Below the pieces are notes generated by a model that was not told the DNA's origin, ran no database searches, and saw only the letters and a list, made by a program, of their open reading frames with translations. A stretch of 64,000 nucleotides of DNA, taken from contig NC_090131.1 of the NCBI RefSeq assembly GCF_040581485.1, positions 1 to 64,000 on the forward strand. Direction: 5' to 3'. Within the stretch, counting starts at the first letter, position 1. Every line of letters begins with the position of its first letter. The DNA is from Linepithema humile (Eukaryota; Arthropoda; Insecta; Hymenoptera; Formicidae). Position numbers and translations under genes: made by a program. Shown here piece after piece: positions 50,057 through 61,279 of this stretch.

Positions 50057-51574
50057 CGGCCGTGCGATCGCGCATAGTGTCAAATTAATGGCATTTGCCA
50101 AATTAATGTAAATATCGTGGCTATGTGAGCCGCACATGTGTGATCTTAGATATTAAGCAAGTGACGTGACGGACCGATTAGATGCGTGTGTTGTGATGCA
50201 CAGCAAACGAACCGGATGCAGTGGCGCAAGTACAAAGTAACGACGAGGTAAGGATGCATTCTGCTTCGTTCGGCGCACGCATCAAACGGACGGAATGCGT
50301 GCTCAAATGGACATGAACGCAGATGCGCGCAAAATGCTTTTCAGTCAAATGCGATCCTCCCGAGAGTCGGACGTTATTTTTCGGACTTGATTTCTTCGCT
50401 ACCATACATGTACATCATGACCTAGATTTTCGATTCGCAGCTTTTACGCAAGACGCAGCTAATGTGCAAAGCTATTTAACAGTGTAGTTTTGGCGAGTCT
50501 AATCGATAATGACGAGGCGTTGACTTTCTCACATTATTCGCGGGATATATTAGGAGGCAAAAATCAAATCACCCCCATAATATTGATTTCCTACACTACA
50601 TGTGCGTAATAAAATAAAAACCGTCTGTCAATTGCAACTTTTCGTTTGCGAATAAAAGTAATAAATATCGCACGCCTATAACATTCACAAATCTGAATTT
50701 AGTGACATCGTTAATGAAATCGTTTCAGTTCCTAAGAGATGTTTAATTCTCCGCTTAATTGCTCTTTCTTGTCACCTCTAACTTGAAATTTCTAAAAGAC
50801 AACTTATTTTTCACGAGACAACGAGTATAACGAAGTCTTGTTACTTGTTCAATATTCTTGAAACAATATGACTAGATAAATCGCGCGCTAGAAAAATAGA
50901 CAAATGGACAAAGAGATTGTTGTCGCTTTTTTAATGCGATATTACAATATCGCAAATCAAGACCATCATTGCGAAATTGCCATACGCCAACAGTGACAGC
51001 AATCACGACTCAATTAATTACATAAGTAGAAGATTTTAAATAATTTAATGTAAAGACTAGAGCGTGGCGACCTTCATCGCGTGTAAGAGTATTTCACCTG
51101 ATATCAATTTACTGCCAAACTTGTTGAAATTGTCGAAATTTGCACACGCGCGCAAAACTATTTGCATTTTATATGGTCAATTTGATTTCGCTTATTGCGG
51201 TCCAGTAACGACATAAAATAAAAAGACGAATTTATTTTCGTGTTCCTCGATGAAAAGCGAATGCTCGCGATGAAAAAATCCGTTCTGATGTATTGTCACT
51301 TTTACTGTATACAGTCTTTACAGTAAATTTAACTTTAGTTTGCGTAACTTTACGTATGTTGCCAAGAAATACATAGCGATATATTGTAATAGAATGTACG
51401 ATAGAGCGTATTAAATACTCACCCGCGCAAAAGTTTCCAAATCAAAATTGAAATAAATTTGTAAAAACAGTCATAATAGACTAATCAGATTTATCATTTA
51501 CCGTTCTTAGCAAGTGGTTTCATAGTATTATAATTCTATCAACTATTGCTATATAAATACAAAAAATTACTCAC
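50057..51574. other. Transporter 3' UTR and intergenic sequence
   Basis: No further gene is visible. The region between the transporter stop and the oppositely oriented pseudogene is AT-rich with a GC-richer first 300 bp. AATAAA-like signals occur near 50607 and 50652. Confidence 0.4.
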
Positions 51575-54500
51575 AGTATCCACCACGTACGGTGCAAGGG
51601 AATGAGCAATTATGCCAATCATGTGGGTCAACGAAACGCCTTGCATCCCGATGTCGGTAATAATTCAGCAGCGTAACGAAGACCCACGTGGCAATCATAT
51701 TCAGGCAAAATCGCGACAGCACCGACATTGTCAATTTCGCTGCAACTAAACGATAGAATATGTGAGACCATGCGCGATAACTGTCAAATACTTAATTCAA
51801 AACACATAGAGGCTTGAGTGTATGTGCTTACTTAACTGTAACAATAGTTCGGCGAAGCTGAAGAAGCAAGTCATGGTCAGAGTGATAAATCCACAGAATC
51901 TGCAGCCCCGACGGTCCAACAGCAACGTCAGCAATAGACCAGCTGGCAACTCGGCCGTGCGAGGGAGAAGGATACGAACACCGAACTAGGGATCAGTTTA
52001 AGAGAGTACACGTGACCGTCGAAAGCTATCATCGTCAAGGACCTAGAACATAAATTCGAAATTTATGATTTTATCATAGTCACGTCAATAACGATATCTG
52101 ATACATGAAATTTTGAAACAAAATATGGCGCGCAATTTTCAAACTAATGCAAAATATACATAAAAATTCAATGGATAAAATCTGAAAAATTGTCAGATTC
52201 TAAAAAATTTCTTTTTTAGACGAGAAGAAGATTAAAAGACAAATTAACAAATCGCAATGTGCAAAATGTATCCTCAAGACAGATGTACATATTTTTGTAA
52301 ATGCGCGTGTCGGGATTTTTCTTGTTGACTCTTGCTATTCGCCACAGCTTCTGCATTACTTTATTCACTCTGCCGTTTGCGTCAAATCACCTTAACGGGA
52401 AAATGTTATTCAAATGTGTAAAATGACAGTATCGGAAAATGTGAATATTATACGTATAAGACTGCAAATAGGATGTGCATTCTGCACACTGATCCTGAAT
52501 CCTTTGTGATTAGCTAGATTGGGTATGTGACCAAGAATATCTCATTTCAACGGCACAGTCGATCTTTTTCTGTAGCTCTATTGTCGGTGGTTTCCTTTTT
52601 TGGATGGATCGCTGCCTTGGTGCTATGCAATAGCATTGCACTTTTGGCCTCGATCGCAACTGCAAGCGCAAATATCTTTGCCGTTTGCAGATTTCTTACT
52701 GGTCTGGTTTTTGATAATTGCACCAATATTCCGCTGATTATCGGTGAGCACTGTAACGATACGCTTTATAATAATCACTATACTGCCCTTACGGAAATAA
52801 ATATAAGAATTTCCTTTGATATTCTTATATTCGAATTACGCATGGAAATACGCATCGAATCCATCCAATTGTTTCCAATGTTAAACAGATTTCGCGATAC
52901 TAAGCCGTGCATAATTTACATTTTTACTGACATAATTTTCATTTTAATGAATGATACTAATTAATATCAGACTACCCGGAAGAGTTGAATAAATTGAAAA
53001 GTCCTTGTGATGTGTGTAACGTGATTTATGAATATTTATAGATATGTATGAATATTGCAATGTGCAACACATATAATTTTGTATATGCATTAGTCAAAGT
53101 GTTGTAATATTTCTTATCGTAATAAATCTATATCTGAACTGTGAGGTATTATACAGAAATTTTATAATACTCTTTGCAATTAACTAAATATAAGGTTTAA
53201 ATGTAAATTTGTTATCTGCGTGATCCGGGTAGTCTGATATTAATTAGTATCATTCATTAAAATGAAAATTATGTCAGTAAAAATGTAAATTATGCACGGC
53301 TTAGTATCGCGAAATCTGTTTAACATTGGAAACAATTGGATGGATTCGATGCGTATTTCCATGCGTAATTCGAATATAAGAATATCAAAGGAAATTCTTA
53401 TATTTATTTCCGTAAGGGCAGTATAGTGATTATTATAAAGCGTATCGTTACAGTGCTCACCGATAATCAGCGGAATATTGGTGCAATTATCAAAAACCAG
53501 ACCAGTAAGAAATCTGCAAACGGCAAAGATATTTGCGCTTGCAGTTGCGATCGAGGCCAAAAGTGCAATGCTATTGCATAGCACCAAGGCAGCGATCCAT
53601 CCAAAAAAGGAAACCACCGACAATAGAGCTACAGAAAAAGATCGACTGTGCCGTTGAAATGAGATATTCTTGGTCACATACCCAATCTAGCTAATCACAA
53701 AGGATTCAGGATCAGTGTGCAGAATGCACATCCTATTTGCAGTCTTATACGTATAATATTCACATTTTCCGATACTGTTCTCTATGCTCCACTTGAGAGT
53801 ATTATTTCATTTTGTATTTTTCATGCCTTATTTTTTATACAAGATTTTATTTTGTTTTTCTATCCTTTCACTATTTCTTAATTTTATATTATTATTATTA
53901 TTATTGTTATTATTATTATTATACATTGTCACAAAGATTTTTTTTATATCCTCACAAACTATATCATTCTGCTTAACATTTTAAGAAAGTTGCTGTGTTT
54001 GACAAATTATTTGTGTTTCCTGCACAAATAATATCTTCTGTATTGAACGGATAATAAAAAAATTAAAATAATATGATTCATATAACGTTAACTATACGTT
54101 TTTTTCAAACAACCTTATTTTATAATCTCTTCGAGATTGCGGAAGATTGATTGCAGTCGCAATTAATTGCACAATTTTTGGTAAAAAAACTCATAAATAT
54201 TAATACGCTTTGTGTCTCATATCTCATATGCGCGATGACGCATTCGTCGAGGATACTTTACCTCAGTTGCTATGCTGGAATTTGCGTGAAATTGTATTCC
54301 CATCGGCTGTAATCTACGGTTTTGTTTGTCTCCCATTCGACTGATCGAGTATTTTTTCTGTAGCTTAGAATAACGGAAAAATCTAACTCCTTTCATTGGC
54401 ATCGATCGTAATACGGATAATTCTTTGGTAATCTCCACTCTGAAAATATGTATTATCTTATGATGTATAAAATATCCACTTGAAGATGATATAATCTCGT

Positions 54501-54965
54501 AATGTAAAGAGATAATAATATATATGTGTTATAAAATATGCACGATTAGACGACTTTTACAACGCTAATTTTCCGTAATCGCATATAATTTTAATAAATT
54601 ATAAATCTACTTGAGAATTAATATATAAAAATATTTTATGAGGAGCTAATATAAGAATTGAATTAATATATATTTCAATTTAATTGTAATACTATGTAAT
54701 AAAAATATCGCCGATAAAATATAGTTTAAAATTTTAATGAGTGTAATATATTATATAATGAACATTTTACCTTTTCTTCTGTGTGAAATTTAAGGACACC
54801 ATTTCCTCTACTCTGTACCAGTGCTCCTGCGGAACCAGGGTGAGAAAAAACTGCGAAAAATATAGAGCAGCATATGCCACGCTGTAAGGAAGAAGTGTCA
54901 AGAGAAGCAACCGTTGATATTTGCCAAAATCACCAATAAATTTTTTAAACTTATTTCGCGAGCAA
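51575..54965 (-). pseudogene. Decayed SLC22 transporter paralogue, inverted relative to the intact gene
   Basis: Five exon relics align in order with the intact transporter on the minus strand. Exon 1 is 54771-about 54965 (SQFFLTLVPQEHW; a Cys of the intact gene is Tyr). Exon 2 is 54262-54439, frame-scrambled but ending SIATE. Exon 3 is 53461-53690, exon 6 is 51832-52042 and exon 7 is 51575-51739. Exon 3 has lost the MFS GxxADxxGRxP segment by deletion and is frameshifted. Exon 6 has a frameshift after SFSLA, and exon 7 has two single-base shifts around YAAELLPT. Exons 4-5 and 8-9 are not found. Splice sites are partly preserved. It cannot encode a functional transporter. It arose by inverted duplication, and one exon was later copied into a palindrome. 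Confidence 0.8.
52426..53778. repeat. Near-perfect palindrome: two 555-bp arms (52426-52980, 53224-53778), 243-bp spacer
   Basis: The arms are reverse complements with no mismatch that I could find. They yield identical 145-codon open frames on opposite strands (52527-52964 + and 53240-53677 -). Pairing stops abruptly at ACAGTATCGG outside and ACTACCCGGA inside. The right arm is the native position of pseudogene exon 3, in the same strand and order as the other relics. The left arm is the inverted copy. The spacer is AT-rich and unique. Confidence 0.9.
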
Positions 54966-56307
54966 AAAATTCGGGACCCGGAGTAAGCAAAATCGCAAAA
55001 AGATGACGCAAAAAGAAGAGAAAGCGACCCGAAAGAAGACTGCGGCCCGAAATAAAATTATCGATATTATATATAGTTTATTTCAATAATTGTAATGTAA
55101 TTATTGGAGTAAATTTTTTCCACATAATCACATAATCAGAAATAATATAGTCAGTAAGCTTCGTGTGCAAATACCACTCGTAATTAATATAATTGTTTAC
55201 CGTTTTCAAGATCAAAATAAGTTTGCAATTATCTTTATACAATTTTGGCCAGATTTTATTATTTTAGCCGCAACGACTACTTGTTAATTATTTAAAAGAT
55301 CACGACGGCAAGATGTTGTTTGCTTTCCTCTGACAATAAGTTGAGGTTTATCAGACAAGCAATTGTAAAAAAGCACAAGTATATTTGATGCAAGGTATAT
55401 TCCATACATGTTTATATGACCACGGCCTCTCTCTTCAGGTGTCCATCACAATTGCATTCAAAATTGTATCCAAATTAAAAGATTAAAATAAAAATAATTT
55501 GACTCACCGGCAATCGATGAGCTGCTACAAAATTATTGTTCACACACACATACGTTGATCTGTAAAATACAAATATATCAAATAAAAAATTATAACAAAA
55601 CTCAAAATGATTAATATATATTTTAAAAATAATTGAGTAAATAAGAAATTATATTCACTCCTATTCATAAGAAATTATATATATGGTGGCTCCACCGTCG
55701 TTCTCTCTCTGCTCGATGATTCTCCTGAGCCTCTTTCTCTCTAGCTCCTGCGTAACTATTTCTCGATAGCAAAGATATGATTACGATCGCGCGCGTGCTC
55801 TAATTATCGAAATATATACGACAATCGCAATACTTTTAACGACACTCCGGACATTCTCTTCATGTATTTCATATAACACACACGCATGACACTCATTTTG
55901 CACTTCCGATACGCATTTTAACGTGTCCCAATGCACGGACGATACTTTGCACAGCACACCCGATATTAATACGCATTCTTGACATGCGTTTTGTCATTTC
56001 ACGAAAAAAGAAAATGACGGGAAAAGAAAAAACATTACTTACGTATCTCCGAACCACTTGACACTCACCAATTTCGTGCGCCATCATTACCGCGGCAATG
56101 GTAAATGACACCAAGATACCGCAAGAGATTACTAGAGGTCACCAGATGTTGACTTATCGGTAGAGCTAATAAATTTCTTGAGTTGCTTGTTTCTCAGTTG
56201 TACGCTAAAAGGCGTGTCTGCGTTTTTACACCTGTGTTTACAAAAGCATACGTATAATACAGATTGAAATTTATTTTGTTGTCAACAAAAGAAGAGAAAC
56301 AGATTTT
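54966..56307. other. Intergenic region between the transporter pseudogene and DSCC1
   Basis: AT-rich. One minus-strand segment (about 56063-56138) encodes a hydrophobic stretch ISCGILVSFTIAAVMMAHEI. It ends in a donor-like TTG|GTGAGT, possibly an exon relic or the start of a lost gene, but no partner exons were found. Confidence 0.35.
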
Positions 56308-58212
56308 ATGGAGTCTGTTAATTTATTAGTGGAAACTGTTGATGGAGGGTAAATGAGTTCAATAGAAATTAGAAATCACCTTATATGATATGTGATTTCT
56401 ATATATACATGTATGTGTGTGTGCGTGTGTGCATTATAATATTCTATATTGTTGTCTTTTTCTGCGTGTTAAGAGACGTCCGCACAAAGGAGGATGTTTG
56501 TCAGATTTTGGAGCTGGCTGCAATCAAGGAGAACGATTTAAATATTGTAACACAATGTCTATATTCCACGCAAAATTACAAAATTGACAATTTGATGTTA
56601 TTAGAAGTGGATAATCACATATTGGAAACATTAAACAAGGGAGACATGTACGTTCCTTTACAATTTGCAATTATTAAAACTTTCAAATTTCATAGAATCG
56701 ATATCCATTTTGAACACTGACAATACAATTCCAATTCTGCAGAGCAAAATGATAAATAATTTTATGATGATAGAATATCTTTTCGTGGTAACAAGCATGA
56801 TGATGCTATACTGTGTACAAAAACTCGGACATATGAAGTCAAAGAGGCAGAGATATCCAATTCTTGGTTATTGGTACCAAACTTGAAGCTAAACCAAGCA
56901 ACAAATGTAGAGGAAGTAACCGAGAGAATTATAGGAAGGCGAAATATAAAGAAAATATTTACCTCATATTATGAGGTACTTGCGACATCTTATGATTAAT
57001 AATATATAAATGAAATGTGTGTGTGAGTTACACAACAAACATATAATTCTATTTGTTTAAAATGTTTAAGGTGAAGGAAACCAAGCCTAATCTGACAAAT
57101 TTGTCTACTTTTCTCAATTCATCATCCTTTAATGGATTAGAATATGAATCTATGATAAACCCAAAAACATTGTACAGTTGGGAAAAATTACAAACTGAAT
57201 TACAAGCAAGTGATCATGAATTGAAACAGGCTTTAGCAGATTTTTTAATAGCCGACATAAACGGTAATAATCTTATTTGTTTTCATTATATTAAAATTAT
57301 TTCATTCATACAAATAACATTGTTTAATTTAAAATTTTGCATTAAGGTTATTTACGTCTCGTATCATTCGATGTAGAAGCAAGGAGCCTGAATTTGATGT
57401 TGGATTATTTTGGAGAACAGTCTTGGGAACTTGATGAAGTAGATAAGGAGAGCACTTATGAATGCCTAAAAGAACTTATTCATGAACCAGTATTTAATGC
57501 TATATTCGAAAAGTATACACAAGTGAGCACGAAAACGAAAATTGATGGTAGTCCATTGTACATGTATGTATATGTGCATAATACACTTAATAGTCAATAA
57601 TTGGAGATTTAATAAAGTTGAACTGAGAATTTATATTTCCTAAATATGTAATCTGTTACATAGATATGATGAAAGAAAATGTTGTGCAATGATAGCAAGG
57701 ATTCTTCTTGCTGCTTCTCCTGTTACTGAATACAAAGAATTTATGGAGACATGGACTATTGGAATTCCTGAAAGTATGTAATTAACAAGCTTGGAATAAT
57801 GAATACGCTAGAAAATCTTTTTTTTAATCATAAATTGATAATTGTTCACGGTTCTCTAGAGATGCAGCTGAAAGAAGAATATTTATGTGGAGCAGCTCTT
57901 GTAACGTACAATGCTTCAAAGATGCAGAAGGAGGTTGTATCTTGTCCAGAGGCCGACCTATCCAATAACATCCACAAGAGACTTAATGAACTTTTTCAAA
58001 TCAAGGCTAAATGGACTGCTGAAGAAATAACACCTTATATTATGTAAGTAAAAAAGAAAGCACCGTGTCCTAATTGCTTCGAGTTTTATGTAATCTTCTC
58101 TTTTAGGCGTTTTACAAAAGGTACAATGAACGTTAATGCACTCCTAACAAAGTATGCTAGATGTTCAACAAAAAATGGACTAAAATATTACGGATCAAAA
58201 CATGGCAAATGA
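56308..58212 (+). CDS. DSCC1: Sister chromatid cohesion protein DCC1 (DSCC1), 8 exons
   Basis: The model joins 56308-56348, 56474-56647, 56774-56975, 57071-57263, 57347-57563, 57664-57773, 57860-58043 and 58107-58212. All introns are GT-AG and it gives 408 residues, close to the family's usual size. DCC1 with CTF8 and CTF18 forms the alternative PCNA loader CTF18-RFC, which acts at replication forks and supports sister-chromatid cohesion. Recognisable family blocks are SFRGNKHDDAILCTKTRTYEV near residue 75, SNSWLLVP, then LYSWEKLQ and ADINGYLRLV. The C-terminal winged-helix part includes WTAEEITPYI and ends LKYYGSKHGK. The start ATG is the first in the exon and gives a short N-terminus. A polyadenylation signal lies about 300 bp downstream. 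Confidence 0.93.
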
Positions 58213-58509
58213 TGTGTTGAAGCTGTAACTGCTGCAGGTTGTGTGCATTTAACTACCTTAGAATACATTGATACATGTGTGTCGCTAGTTAATTATATCA
58301 ATTACGACAATATCACAATATTTCCGAATTGTCTGTAATGTTGAAATCATACGCGCAGTTTATTTTACTCCTCATCATGATACAGAGTTACATTTACACA
58401 ATTTATAAATACATATTTTTAAGATGAAATGAGATTACATATGATTTACTTTTATCACTCTGTGTTTCACTGATGTAACAGCAAAATTATTTGTGATACA
58501 AGGTCCGAC

Positions 58510-58515
58510 AATAAA
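58510..58515 (+). terminator. DSCC1 polyadenylation signal
   Basis: AATAAA followed by a GT/T-rich stretch, about 300 bp after the DSCC1 stop. Confidence 0.5.
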
Positions 58516-61270
58516 GTTTTAGTTGTCGATTTAAAAAACAATTTATTTTTAAAATTGCAAAAACGTCAGCTTATCTCCTTCAAAGTTAGCTCCTTGGAAT
58601 CGTACACATGTATGGGAATGACATCCATGCTCCGTAGCATTTTTCTAAAACTCATTTTCTGAAAAATACCTTTCAAAACCTGTATTACGTTTACTTGGAT
58701 TGTTATACTATCCCAAAATGCTTTCCTTTTATAACTTTTTAATTTGGGAAATAACATGAGTTGTAAAACGTATTTATAACGAGCGAGAGATCAAGTAGGA
58801 ATGCATAGAAGCATTGCCATGATATAAAATTTATGACAACGCAATTTCGTAACGCGCTTTCTGCACCATATGAGGCTTTACAAGAATAAACCTGCACGAG
58901 CAAGGAAACCCCAATAGTCTGGAAACTTGGAACGCGAATAAAGCGGGATCAGACTAGATAGCTGTGACGAAAGTTTCGTTTCAACATTGCCACGTCGGCG
59001 GAAAAAAAATTAAATCTGAAACTTTATTGTCAAACCTTGTACGGTGTATTATTATTATTATTATTATTATTAGTATTATCATTATTATTATTATTATTAT
59101 CTCATCGCTCATCAAAAGACCATAACGTTAGATTAGAGAATCATTATTAATTTCAATGACTACGAATAATTCTTGTTATCCCGTCGATTGTAAAATTGTC
59201 ATCTTATTTTGCTATTATTGAAATCAAATTTTTCTTAATATCTGACGCTGTTATATGAATAATATTACAAATATTTGCAACAAAAGTGATGAAAAAGATT
59301 CCTGAAAAAAATTAATTTAATTAATAACAATGTGTTTTTTCAAATATAAATATTAATTATGTAACATATGTGTTTTAGCACAAATTAAACAAATGTGAGT
59401 TGGATATTCGCGTTTTCTTATGTCTGGAAAAGTAAGCTGTAAATAATTATAAATATTCATTATGAGTTGCTGGGATAGCAATTCCTATGTTAGGAAATGT
59501 ACAACACACAAATGTTATATCCTTTTCTTTCGGGCGTACAAGCACGTCTTGGCACATGAATCTTTAAAGCCACATACCATTTAAGATGTAAAATTTACAA
59601 CTCGCAAACTATAAAGATTTCACATTCACGCCAATTATAACTGAGCGTATAAGATATATATATGCCCCCTCCCCCCTCCTATTTCTTTCACACACATACA
59701 ATGATTATGATATTCCGGAATCCTAAAAAGACATTCCTGGCAAAAATGAGGTTGAATTCTCCAGCAACATAAAAAGAATTTGTGCGAAAAGTGGAGTATT
59801 ATTTTTATCTATAGTATAATTTGACTATTCAACTGCGAATTTTTTGTAAATGCAATATTGCAAACTGTAAACTGTATTGATGAGCTATGGTATTCTTATG
59901 TAAAGATGAAAACTTGCTAAAAATATCTCGTAGGAACTGACTCGCCGTTGATGATTTTTATCTTTTATAAAACATTTCATATATAAATGTTGCAAACTGG
60001 TATGAATCATTAAATAATTATCTAAGAAATAACATTCAGTCCCTCTTTTTACATTATAATCACTCTTCATAGTACTCCTATAGATAAGAAATAGACTATG
60101 AAATTACGAACTTGCAGTAAAAACAACATTGTAAGATTATGTCCTACAAGAAATTATATTCCCGCGCAATATTGTTCGAAGAGAGAAAATGCTGTTCGTT
60201 TAAATATATATTTATAAATATATACATACATACTCCCTTTCCTTTCTCGTCATCTAAAATACGTTTGTATGTACGTATATATTGTCAACTGATCACGAGA
60301 TGACACAAGTAAAATAAACAAAAATTTGCAAACATAATAATTTAATTGAATTCGCGGAGCAAATGTGTGAATAAATTGACCTTTCGCGTAATAACGTAAT
60401 AATGTCAATGTTAATTATAAATAAATCGTTGCCTGCCTCTTTACGGCAAAACGTAACTTTGCGTCACCTCGTACACACAGTCATCATATAACAAATATAG
60501 AGTAACGATAATCCTAATGCTTTGGAGTTGTGATATCATTACAGCTGTGACTTAAATTCTTTAGCGATAAACTTCCTACTATTTACTACTACTACAACTA
60601 ACGAATACTGTCCTACCCATAAGTACGCTTGGATAAAGTGCCTGCATGTTTAAATGTTAAAAAGAGCTGAAAAAGCACAAATATCAGATCTCCCGTTGTA
60701 AATGTGTACAGACGGGTAACACATTTGGTAGGATAATGTCGTCTCTACTTGTGTATTTATGTACATACTAAGCAATGATTCCAAGTAGTCCTAGAATCAG
60801 TATGTACTTAATAGTATCAGAGTTTATATTCAATGATAAATGACAATCGTTTGAATATTGTTTTTACAAGGAGACACACATTTCGCGCGATTATTATTTA
60901 CCTTACCTTACCTTCAAGGCACCTCCTTGTTAACTGTCATTTGTCGGAGTTTCGTTTGTGGCTTTACTGTTGGCCGCAAACACCGTCTGTTGATTGATGC
61001 CGGTTGTAACCGATTGACTCGGATGCATAACAGTCTGAACCAAATTACAAGTGACTGGCATCATTGGCGGCAAATTGACGGAATTATTCATAGACCCCGT
61101 GTTGCATGTCAACGAAGGTCTCTTTCTTTCCAAACTGTTGGTGGCGATATGTCTTCTCGCTGTTGAATTACGTTCAAGACTATTGGTTACTATATTATTT
61201 CTTCTTTCTAAGCTGCTGCCGGAATTGAGATCGGATTGGCTTCCCTGAGTAACGACATTATTCAATCGCA
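58516..61270. other. Region 3' of DSCC1 and of focal adhesion kinase; probable long FAK 3' UTR in part
   Basis: No convincing gene. It contains an (ATT)n microsatellite (59048-59101), AT-rich sequence and a minus-strand frame at 58566-58757 without recognisable domains. The right part (60930-61271) holds an open minus-strand frame discussed with FAK. Confidence 0.4.
59048..59101. repeat. (ATT)n microsatellite
   Basis: About 17 TTA units with two interruptions. Confidence 0.9.
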
Positions 61271-61271
61271 T
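60930..61271 (-). other. Possible C-terminal tail of focal adhesion kinase, splice connection unresolved
   Basis: A 113-codon frame (MRLNNVVTQGSQSDLNSGS... with repeated NSLERN/NSLERK) resembles the Ser/Gln/Arg-rich tail at the end of the preceding FAK exon (SQSGDLLHR, SSERQ). It lies only about 60 bp further on. The obvious intron (donor 61339, acceptor near 61289) enters it in the wrong phase and reaches a stop after two codons. It may be used by an alternative junction, or be 3' UTR. Confidence 0.35.
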
Positions 61272-61279
61272 TATAATTT

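Noticed and set aside
52527..53677. Two identical 145-codon proteins on opposite strands as genuine genes
   Set aside because: They are the two arms of a palindrome carrying a frameshifted transporter exon; the 3' half runs past the splice donor into intron sequence.
58566..58757. 63-codon minus-strand frame after DSCC1
   Set aside because: No start context, splice partners or recognisable domain; likely chance in the 3' region.
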